A program made the translations under genes and the position numbers. This document shows, in pieces, positions 1 to 4,533 of a stretch of DNA of 5,700 nt. This DNA comes from Candidatus Adiutrix sp. (GTDB lineage Bacteria; Desulfobacterota; Desulfarculia; Adiutricales; Adiutricaceae), in NCBI GenBank assembly GCA_031285975.1, contig JAITVE010000136.1, positions 1 to 5,700 on the forward strand, given 5' to 3'. The stretch's first letter is position 1; the number at the start of each line of letters is the position of its first letter. The notes under the pieces are model-generated. The model saw nothing but the letters and a program-made list of their open reading frames with translations. It ran no database searches and had not been told where the DNA came from.

Positions 1-247
1 TCTCGGTCATCGAGCGCAGGGAGCCAAGCTGGCTGCTGGGGTAGACGGTGGCTTCAATGCGGCCGCCGGAACGCTCGTTGATGGCTTTGGCCATTTCCTC
101 CAAGGTGACGTTGAGAATGTGATCGGGCGCGGTGGTGTTGCCGATGCGCAGGGTGATCTTCTCAGCGGCCAAGGCTGTCCCCGCCAGGGCCAGGCAGAGG
201 CAGGCGGCGAACAGGGACATGAACAGGGTGCGTAGTTTGGTTTTCAT
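1..247 (-). CDS. dctP: TRAP transporter solute-binding protein, DctP family (partial, N-terminal 82 residues)
   Basis: Only the first 82 codons lie in the window; the gene continues past the left edge. The product would be the periplasmic receptor of a tripartite ATP-independent (TRAP) transporter, which captures a substrate, usually an organic acid, and delivers it to the DctQM membrane complex. Visible features are a signal peptide (Lys/Arg-rich start, hydrophobic stretch at about residues 8-24, likely cleavage after A-L-A near 27), then a first beta strand of the type ITLRIGNT, the helix region LEEMAKAINERSGG, and the strand IEATVYPSSQLGS, all typical of DctP N-termini. The ATG at 245-247 is preceded by GGGAGAA as ribosome binding site. 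It lies 68 bp downstream of the HD gene on the same strand, so co-transcription is likely. It is clearly diverged from the second solute-binding protein at 2933-3955, which suggests a different ligand. The DctQ and DctM partners are expected beyond the left edge. Confidence 0.85.
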   Translation of the reverse strand, partial: MKTKLRTLFMSLFAACLCLALAGTALAAEKITLRIGNTTAPDHILNVTLEEMAKAINERSGGRIEATVYPSSQLGSLRSMTE

Positions 248-315
248 AGTTCTCCCTTTTTGAGAAAATGGCGGGCTGTGTGCTGCGCGTTTCCGGCCCA
301 ATGCCGGGCGCGCCA
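248..315 (-). other. Intercistronic spacer with GC-rich hairpin between HD gene and dctP
   Basis: The 68-bp gap between the HD stop codon and the leftward dctP contains an imperfect inverted repeat: GCGCG at 285-289 pairs with CGCGC at 309-313, and inside it CCGG at 293-296 pairs with CCGG at 304-307 around a 7-nt loop. No T-run follows in the direction of transcription, so it is not a convincing intrinsic terminator. It may be an mRNA-processing or stability element, or chance in GC-rich DNA. Confidence 0.3.
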
Positions 316-885
316 TTATTCGCCATAGTGCATGTGCAGGTGGTAAAAACTCAGGCAGTCGGCGTATTTAACAATCATCGCCTCGCGGGTTTTGCAGCCT
401 TGGGCCCCCAGGGGCGAAAACAAATCCGAATGGGCCAGGACAATGTGGACAATCTCCACGGGCAGCCCGTGCTTTTGCAAAAGGAACGCGCCCGAGGCGG
501 GGTGAACGACCAGCGTTGCCAGCGGTTTGTGGAAGGCGCGGCCATCGGGGCCGATTTCCACTTCAAGGTAATTGCCGACGTCGTGCAGCAGCGCGCCCGC
601 GATGACGGCGTCCCTGTCCAGCTGGCCCGCCTCGCCCTGGCCGCGGGTCAGCTCGTCGCAAATGGCGGCGGCGATTTTCGTCACGCTGCGAATGTGGTCA
701 AGGTTATTGTAGGCGCAGACGGGGTTCAGCCCCTTGACGACGATGGGACAGGCCTCCACGCCCTTTTCATCCCACCCGCCGGCCAGCAGCGCCTCAAGCC
801 ACACGTCGGCGCAGCGGTCGCGGAGGTCGGCGTTCTCTATCCAGGAAAGTTCGGGCAGCAGAGCGTGGACGTCGGAAGTATTCAT
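316..885 (-). CDS. HD-domain metal-dependent phosphohydrolase-like protein (first gene of leftward operon)
   Basis: A 189-residue soluble protein without a signal peptide or membrane segments. The HD superfamily pattern is complete: H64 in NNLDH, H101-D102 in GALLHDVG, H128 in VVHPASG, H152 in LAHSD and D176 in KYAD. This is the H-HD-H-H-D set that in known families holds two metal ions, seen in dinuclear phosphohydrolases and phosphodiesterases and also in HD-type oxygenases such as PhnZ. The spacing and the HPxxG...LAHS arrangement favour a hydrolase. The position after HDVG, usually Lys, is Asn105 here. C25, C46 and C57 are shared with the paralogue at 1298-1864, and about half of all residues match. 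The ATG at 883-885 has GGAGA (893-897) 7 nt upstream, and the N-terminus MNxxDV..LLPE matches the paralogue, which supports this start. It is followed by a TRAP receptor gene. The substrate is unknown; a nucleotide or phosphoester is possible but not shown. Confidence 0.85.
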   Translation of the reverse strand: MNTSDVHALLPELSWIENADLRDRCADVWLEALLAGGWDEKGVEACPIVVKGLNPVCAYNNLDHIRSVTKIAAAICDELTRGQGEAGQLDRDAVIAGALLHDVGNYLEVEIGPDGRAFHKPLATLVVHPASGAFLLQKHGLPVEIVHIVLAHSDLFSPLGAQGCKTREAMIVKYADCLSFYHLHMHYGE

Positions 886-973
886 GCTGGTGTCTCCATG
901 GTCATTATCGTCGCTGGCAAGAGCGCAGAATTATAGAAACAATGTATTTCGCAACAACAGAAAATAATTGAGA

Positions 974-993
974 TCAGATATCGGATACGATTT
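974..993 (-). promoter_or_regulatory. Operator-like 20-bp element, left copy
   Basis: The plus-strand sequence TCAGATATCGGATACGATTT is matched at 19 of 20 positions by the reverse complement of 1145-1164. The core is the dyad TATC-G-GATA (979-987), and the single difference between copies is its centre base. It covers the predicted start of leftward transcription, the usual place for a repressor site. A GntR-type regulator is one possibility given the short dyad with a central spacer base, but no regulator gene is visible in the window. Confidence 0.6.
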
Positions 994-1002
994 ATGGCTA
1001 TT

Positions 1003-1032
1003 ATAATAACGCCGTTTTACTAAAGATGTCAA
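1003..1032 (-). promoter_or_regulatory. Predicted sigma-70 promoter for the leftward HD-TRAP operon
   Basis: Read on the minus strand, a perfect TTGACA (1032-1027) is followed after 18 nt by TATTAT (1008-1003), a 5 of 6 match to the -10 consensus. A perfect TATAAT follows at 1005-1000 with a longer 21-nt spacer. Transcription would start near 993-996, right at the edge of the operator-like element at 974-993. The leader to the HD start codon would be about 110 nt. A weaker alternative promoter closer to the gene is possible (TTGTTG 957-952, 16 nt, TATAAT 935-930). Confidence 0.6.
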
Positions 1033-1110
1033 GAGAAAATCTTGAAAAGATTATGTGCCTCTGTTTGGAAGAGGCGGCCGGATTTTTGCCCCACATAACT
1101 CCTTTGCCGC

Positions 1111-1139
1111 TTGACATTTTTTCAAAAAGGCGTTAGCCT
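1111..1139 (+). promoter_or_regulatory. Predicted sigma-70 promoter for the rightward HD-dehydrogenase-TRAP operon
   Basis: A perfect TTGACA (1111-1116) is followed after 17 nt by TAGCCT (1134-1139), which keeps only the key T, A and final T of the -10 box. The start would fall near 1146, at the first bases of the operator-like element at 1145-1164. The promoter shares CTTGACAT, an A-rich spacer and GGCGTTA with the leftward promoter, but lacks the TTATAATA block that gives the leftward one its strong -10. It may therefore be weaker or depend on an activator. Confidence 0.55.
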
Positions 1140-1144
1140 AATTG

Positions 1145-1164
1145 AAATCGTATCTGATATCTGA
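1145..1164 (+). promoter_or_regulatory. Operator-like 20-bp element, right copy
   Basis: AAATCGTATCTGATATCTGA is the inverted partner of the element at 974-993 (19 of 20 identical). It contains the dyad TATC-T-GATA (1151-1159) and, overlapping it, a perfect tandem TATCTGA repeat (1151-1157 and 1158-1164). Its position over the predicted transcription start suits repression. The dyad centres of the two copies are 172 bp apart, so looping between bound proteins is conceivable but not shown. Confidence 0.6.
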
Positions 1165-1192
1165 ATTATAGCTTTTTGTGCGATATAAAACA

Positions 1193-1262
1193 GGTGCATC
1201 CGCTCCGCGCGGGCTGGCATATCTATAAAATAAGATGCCCCCACTGTAAAGCGGATAGCGCC
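1193..1262 (+). promoter_or_regulatory. Structured 5' leader RNA candidate upstream of the right HD gene
   Basis: In the rightward transcript GGUGCAUCCGCU (1193-1204) can pair with AGCGGAU-A-GCGCC (1250-1262) to form 12 base pairs, one of them U-G, with a single bulged A at 1257. Within it, GGG-CU-GGCAU (1211-1220) pairs with AUGCC-CCC (1235-1242). No U-run follows, so it is not a simple terminator, and the AGGAGG ribosome binding site (1282-1287) stays outside the helix. The segment CCACTGTAA...CGGATAGCGCC resembles the CCCGC-ACUGU part of cobalamin riboswitches, but the usual flanking parts (GGGAAGGC, B12 box) are not evident. The leftward operon has no counterpart. The fold is hand-derived and the function unknown. 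Confidence 0.35.
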
Positions 1263-1297
1263 GTCGGCAACCCCAAACAGCAGGAGGCTTGTATTTT

Positions 1298-1864
1298 ATG
1301 AACAGGGAAGATGTGTACACTCTGCTTCCAGAATTTCACTGGATAGCGGACGCGGCGCTGAAAGAAAAATGCGCCGACGTCTGGGTGGAGGCCGCCGCCC
1401 AGAGCGGCTGGGACAAAAAGGGGCTGGAAAACTGCCCGGTCGTGGTCAAGGGCTTGAGCGCCAACTGCCCGTATAACAATCTGGATCACACCCGGGGCGT
1501 GACCAAACTGAGTGCGACGATGTATGACGCCATGAGCGGCTGCTACCCGGAAGCCGGGGCCTGTGAGCGCGATATGATTATAGCTGGGGCCCTGCTGCAC
1601 GATGTGGGCAAGCTGTTTGAATATGACCTTGTTGACGGCCAGCCGGTTCTGAGCGCGGAGGCGGCCATGTTCACCCACCCCACCACCGGGGCCTGCCTGG
1701 CCAAAAAGCATGGCCTGCCGGACAAGGTGACGCACATCATACTGGCCCATTCAGACCTTCTGTCTCCGGGCGGCAGCCAGGCCTTCCAAACCCGCGAGTC
1801 ATTGATTGTCAAAAACGCCGACGCCATGTGCTTTTTTTACCTGCTCAAGCACTACGGCGCGTAA
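1298..1864 (+). CDS. HD-domain metal-dependent phosphohydrolase-like protein (first gene of rightward operon)
   Basis: A 188-residue soluble protein, paralogous to the product of 316-885. It carries the full H-HD-H-H-D set: H64 (NNLDH), H101-D102 (GALLHDVGK), H127 (THPTTG), H151 (LAHSD) and D175 (KNAD). Unlike the left copy it keeps the HDVGK lysine (K105) common in HDIG-type hydrolases. Strongly shared blocks are CADVW, GWD-K, CP-VVKGL, YNNLDH-R-VTK, IAGALLHDVG, KHGLP and LAHSDL-SP, so the pair forms a distinct subfamily. The ATG at 1298 is chosen over an upstream in-frame TTG (1289) because AGGAGG (1282-1287) is 10 nt away from the ATG but only 1 nt from the TTG, and because the ATG start aligns with the paralogue. 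It leads an operon with a dehydrogenase and a complete TRAP system, so a role in metabolism or sensing of the imported compound is plausible. No specific reaction can be assigned. Confidence 0.88.
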   Translation: MNREDVYTLLPEFHWIADAALKEKCADVWVEAAAQSGWDKKGLENCPVVVKGLSANCPYNNLDHTRGVTKLSATMYDAMSGCYPEAGACERDMIIAGALLHDVGKLFEYDLVDGQPVLSAEAAMFTHPTTGACLAKKHGLPDKVTHIILAHSDLLSPGGSQAFQTRESLIVKNADAMCFFYLLKHYGA

Positions 1865-1912
1865 ACATCTGTTGTCAACCCAGTACATTGTACATTGAAG
1901 GATTTTGCTGCC
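1865..1912 (+). other. Short spacer with GTACA-T-TGTAC palindrome
   Basis: The 48-bp gap between the HD gene and the dehydrogenase holds a perfect 5+1+5 dyad, GTACATTGTAC (1883-1893), and a smaller one, GTTG-T-CAAC (1871-1879). TACATTG is also tandemly repeated at 1884-1897. The ribosome binding site GAAGGA (1897-1902) of the next gene follows at once. The dyads could be a regulator site, but are short enough to be chance. Confidence 0.25.
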
Positions 1913-2893
1913 ATGAAGGTATATTTTCTTGAGCGTCAGTTTTTAAGCCCGGCCCTGGAGAGCATCTATCACGATATTCTGGGGAAAGCGGGCCTTGAAG
2001 TGGATTTCAGAGCCTGGACCAGCAACCAGGAAGTCATGGACGGCGCCAAAGACGCCGCCGCCGTGCTGTCCATGGCCATAGCCATGAACGCGGAGACCAT
2101 CGCGGCGCTGCCCGCTTTGAAATTCATCGGCCGCTGCGGTATCGGCTATGACAGCGTGGATTTGAAGGCGGCCACCGAGCGGGGCGCGGTGGTCTGCAAT
2201 GTCCCCGATTACTGCGTGCATGAGGTCGCCGCCCAGGCCTTGACCCTGATGATGGCTGTGGCCCGGCAATTGCCCGCCTTTATGCGGCGCGCCCGCGAAG
2301 GCGGCTTCGGCCCCGGCCAGGGGGCCCCGGTCTATCGCCTGGAAGGGCGCACCCTGGGTTTGTTGGGCTATGGCCGCACCGGCCGCCAGCTTGCCAAAAT
2401 GGGCCTGGGCATGGGCATGAAAGTCGCGGTCTATGACCCGTTTGTGAGCGACGCCGGGAACCCGGACGTCAAGCTGGTCAGCTTTGACGAGTTGATTGCC
2501 GGTTCCGATATCATCTCCCTGCATATGCCGCTGACGGCTGAAACCAAATACATCCTGTCCCGCCCGCAGTTCGAAAAAATGAAGAAAACGGCCATTGTCG
2601 TCAACACCTCCCGGGGCGGCCTGATAAACACCGGCGATTTGGTCTGGGCCCTCAAGGAAAACCGCATTAAGGGCGCCGGGCTGGACGTTTTCGAGGCGGA
2701 GCCCCTGCCGCCGTCGCACGAGTTGTTCACCCTCGGCAACGCCGTCCTCACTCCCCATGTGGCCCTGTATTCCGAGGAGTCCCTGGTGGATATGCACACC
2801 AAGCTGGCCGGGCAGCTGGTGGACGTGCTGGAAGGCCGCCGCACCAAAAACATCGTCAACCCTGACGTGCTGGACAAACTCCAGCTACAATAA
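1913..2893 (+). CDS. D-isomer-specific 2-hydroxyacid dehydrogenase (NAD-dependent)
   Basis: A 326-residue cytoplasmic oxidoreductase expected to interconvert a 2-hydroxyacid and a 2-oxoacid with NAD(H). The N-terminal substrate domain includes FIGRCGIGYDSVD (71-83). The Rossmann domain has GYGRTG as GxGxxG (152-157), with D175 closing the second strand (VAVYD), which favours NAD over NADP. The catalytic triad is visible: R234 in NTSRGG, E263 in DVFEAEP and H282 in LTPH. After H282 the sequence reads VALYSEES instead of the common IAGYTxES, so the usual glycine is absent. Length is normal for the family. The ATG at 1913 has GAAGGA 10 nt upstream; an in-frame TTG at 1895 is less likely. Co-transcription with a TRAP transporter suggests it acts on the imported acid. 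The family includes glyoxylate/hydroxypyruvate reductases, phosphoglycerate dehydrogenases and the (S)-sulfolactate dehydrogenase SlcC. Which substrate applies cannot be decided here. Confidence 0.92.
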   Translation: MKVYFLERQFLSPALESIYHDILGKAGLEVDFRAWTSNQEVMDGAKDAAAVLSMAIAMNAETIAALPALKFIGRCGIGYDSVDLKAATERGAVVCNVPDYCVHEVAAQALTLMMAVARQLPAFMRRAREGGFGPGQGAPVYRLEGRTLGLLGYGRTGRQLAKMGLGMGMKVAVYDPFVSDAGNPDVKLVSFDELIAGSDIISLHMPLTAETKYILSRPQFEKMKKTAIVVNTSRGGLINTGDLVWALKENRIKGAGLDVFEAEPLPPSHELFTLGNAVLTPHVALYSEESLVDMHTKLAGQLVDVLEGRRTKNIVNPDVLDKLQLQ

Positions 2894-2932
2894 GCCGCCG
2901 AATTTTTCGGACAACCCCAAGGAGTGAGAATC

Positions 2933-3955
2933 ATGAAAATCCGTTCTTTGCTGCTGTCAGCCCTGACGCTCTGTTTCGCTGCGGCCCTGGCGGCCTCCCC
3001 GGCCCTGGCCCAGAAGACCATTCAGGTCAAAATGGCCCACGCCGGGCCTGAGCAGAGCCTGATGCACAAATCCTTTCTGGTCATCAAGGACAAGCTGGAA
3101 AAAGACTCCGGCGGCGTCTTCAAGGCCGATATTTTCCCCAACGCCCAGTTTGGCAACGAGCCGGAACTGTTGCAGGCCATCCAGGAAGGCGATATTCAGT
3201 TCATGGCCACCAACAACGGCTACCTGGTCAATTTTCAGCCTGCCAACGCCGTGTTCTCGGCCCCCTTCGCCTTTCCCAGCGAAGAGGTGGCCTATGAAGT
3301 CCTCGACGGGCCCTTCGGCCAAAAAATGCTCGACGCCATGCTGCCCGGCTGCGGCATGAAGGCCGTGGGCTACTTTGAGTCGGTGGATTTCCGCCAGTTG
3401 ACCGCCAACAAGGAAGTCAGAACCCCCGCCGACCTGAAGGGCATCAAAATCCGGGTCATGCCCAACCCCATCCACATTGCGATTTGGCAGGCCCTGGGCG
3501 CCAGCCCCTCGGCCCTTCCCTACGGCGAACTCTACACCGCTTTGCAGCAGAAAACCGTGGACGCTCAGGAAAACCCGGTGGAACTGATTTTGCAGTCCAA
3601 GTTCACCGAAGTGCAGAAATATTTGATTCTGACCAATCACGTTTTTTCCACCGGCATGGCCGTGGCCAACCCGGAATTTTACGACAGCCTGACCCCGGAA
3701 CTGCAAAAAGTGCTGATCGACGCGGTGACCGCAGGCAGCGACTACTGGCGGGACGAGGCCACCAAGAACCGCGAAAACTATTACAAGGAGATGGAAGCCC
3801 AGGGCATGACCATCATCCGCCTGACCCCCGAAGAAGCCCAGGCTTTCAGGGAGCAGGTTCGCCCGGCGGTTGACCTCATCGCCGAACAGGTCGGCCAGCC
3901 CCTGGTCGATGAAATGTACCAGGCCATTGCCGACGTGGTGGCCAAGAAGAAATAA
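2933..3955 (+). CDS. dctP: TRAP transporter solute-binding protein, DctP family
   Basis: A 340-residue periplasmic receptor of the TRAP system encoded with the two following genes. A signal peptide covers residues 1 to about 27 (KIR start, hydrophobic core, cleavage at A-L-A before QK). Family marks are FGNEPELLQAIQEGDIQF (73-90), R154 in DFRQ, the ligand-carboxylate arginine R174 in IKIRVMPNP, and the signature GELYTALQQKTVDAQENP (198-215), with N214 near the ligand. Length is typical. The ATG at 2933 is preferred to an in-frame GTG at 2924 because AGGAG (2920-2924) lies 8 nt before the ATG and overlaps the GTG. It starts 39 bp after the dehydrogenase. R174 suggests a carboxylate ligand, as in most characterised DctP proteins; the specific ligand is not readable by eye. 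A strong hairpin follows the stop codon. Confidence 0.95.
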   Translation: MKIRSLLLSALTLCFAAALAASPALAQKTIQVKMAHAGPEQSLMHKSFLVIKDKLEKDSGGVFKADIFPNAQFGNEPELLQAIQEGDIQFMATNNGYLVNFQPANAVFSAPFAFPSEEVAYEVLDGPFGQKMLDAMLPGCGMKAVGYFESVDFRQLTANKEVRTPADLKGIKIRVMPNPIHIAIWQALGASPSALPYGELYTALQQKTVDAQENPVELILQSKFTEVQKYLILTNHVFSTGMAVANPEFYDSLTPELQKVLIDAVTAGSDYWRDEATKNRENYYKEMEAQGMTIIRLTPEEAQAFREQVRPAVDLIAEQVGQPLVDEMYQAIADVVAKKK

Positions 3956-3968
3956 TCCGAACCACAGC

Positions 3969-3994
3969 CCCGGAACGGCGATTGCCGCTCCGGG
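3969..3994 (+). repeat. Strong intercistronic hairpin between dctP and dctQ
   Basis: CCCGGA (3969-3974) pairs with TCCGGG (3989-3994). After one A-C mismatch, CGGC (3976-3979) pairs with GCCG (3984-3987) around a GATT loop. There is no T-tract after it, so read-through into dctQ is expected. Its position just after the receptor gene suits 3' protection of the dctP message, giving more receptor than membrane subunits, as is known for binding-protein transport operons. This role is inferred. Confidence 0.55.
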
Positions 3995-4032
3995 ACTTGG
4001 GGCCACAGCGCTTTGGCCGGGAGTTTGCCCTG

Positions 4033-4533
4033 ATGAAAATAGTGAATTTGATTGACCGATGGTTTGAGGAATCGCTCATCGCCGTATTTATGGGCTATTT
4101 CGTGCTGGCCACGATTTTTCAGGTGATAAGTCGCCTCATCTTGCACTGGCCAGCCGCCTGGACTGAGGAAACCTCCCGTTACGCCTTCATTTGGATGACT
4201 TTTGTCGGCTCGGCGGTGGCCGTGAAGAACGCTTCGCACGTCCGGGTGGACGTTCTGGAAAACGCCTTGAAGAGCGAAACCGCCAAAAATCTCTTTTTTT
4301 GGTTCACCACGCTGACCTTTCTGGTCTTCTGCGCGTCTCTGACCGTCATTGGCTTCAACAACTGCCTGACCCTTTTGAAGCGGCCGCAGATGATGCCCGT
4401 GCTGGGCCAGTCGATGATTTACGTCTACAGCGCCATGCCGGTGGGCATGGGCCTGTCCGTTCTGCGCCTTTTGCAATTGATGTGGCGGAAAGTGAAGGGC
4501 GGGCTGAAACCGGCGAGGGAGGTTGTTGAATAA
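4033..4533 (+). CDS. dctQ: TRAP transporter small membrane subunit, DctQ family
   Basis: A 166-residue inner-membrane protein with four predicted transmembrane segments (about residues 12-34, 50-66, 87-109 and 127-147), the standard DctQ topology. The family signature after the first helix is present as WTEETSRYAFIW (43-54), then GSAVAVKNASHVRVDVL (59-75), including E45/E46, R49 and H69. DctQ joins DctM to form the membrane part that receives ligand from the periplasmic receptor. The start at ATG 4033 is supported by GGGAG (4019-4023) 9 nt upstream; an in-frame upstream TTG at 3982 lies inside the hairpin and would add an unrelated N-terminus. The stop codon overlaps the dctM start by one base, pointing to translational coupling and a fixed subunit ratio. 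Confidence 0.92.
   Translation: MKIVNLIDRWFEESLIAVFMGYFVLATIFQVISRLILHWPAAWTEETSRYAFIWMTFVGSAVAVKNASHVRVDVLENALKSETAKNLFFWFTTLTFLVFCASLTVIGFNNCLTLLKRPQMMPVLGQSMIYVYSAMPVGMGLSVLRLLQLMWRKVKGGLKPAREVVE

Larger units (their letters stand above)
886..1297. promoter_or_regulatory. AT-rich divergent control region between the two HD-TRAP operons
   Basis: This 412-bp gap contains no credible gene; its short reading frames look random and lack ribosome binding sites. It carries, in order: a leftward leader of about 110 nt, an operator-like element (974-993), a leftward promoter (1003-1032), a central stretch with an inverted CACATAA pair (1051-1057 and 1092-1098) and a 6-bp hairpin (GCCTCT 1057-1062 with AGAGGC 1070-1075), a rightward promoter (1111-1139), the second operator-like element (1145-1164), and a structured rightward leader (about 1193-1262). 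The roughly mirror-symmetric arrangement around about 1070 indicates coordinated divergent transcription. Confidence 0.75.

Noticed and set aside
268..936. Plus-strand open frame (222 aa) opposite the left HD gene
   Set aside because: The minus-strand HD gene has complete metal ligands, a ribosome binding site and a paralogue. The plus-strand frame matches the antisense frame of that paralogue only because the genes are homologous.
1057..1075. 6-bp hairpin GCCTCT/AGAGGC as a terminator
   Set aside because: The stem is short, it lies between divergent promoters where no transcript is expected to end, and no T-run follows it.
1076..1090. Possible sigma-54 promoter (GG at 1076-1077 and GC at 1088-1089 with 10-bp spacing)
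   Set aside because: Only GGC and TTGC of the -24/-12 consensus are kept. The nearby perfect TTGACA with an operator at the predicted start explains the region better.
886..1297. CRISPR array, tRNA or mobile-element end in the intergenic region
   Set aside because: Only two inverted 20-bp copies exist, located at promoters. There is no regular spacing, no transposase and no cloverleaf.
1943..2797. Antisense open frame (284 aa) opposite the dehydrogenase
   Set aside because: It is a shadow of the sense gene's codon bias, shows no recognisable fold, and the sense frame has all catalytic motifs.
2957..4006. Long antisense open frame (349 aa) opposite dctP
   Set aside because: Its sequence is a low-information His/Gly/Val-rich mirror of GC-rich codons, with no motif and no ribosome binding site, while the sense strand encodes an unmistakable DctP.
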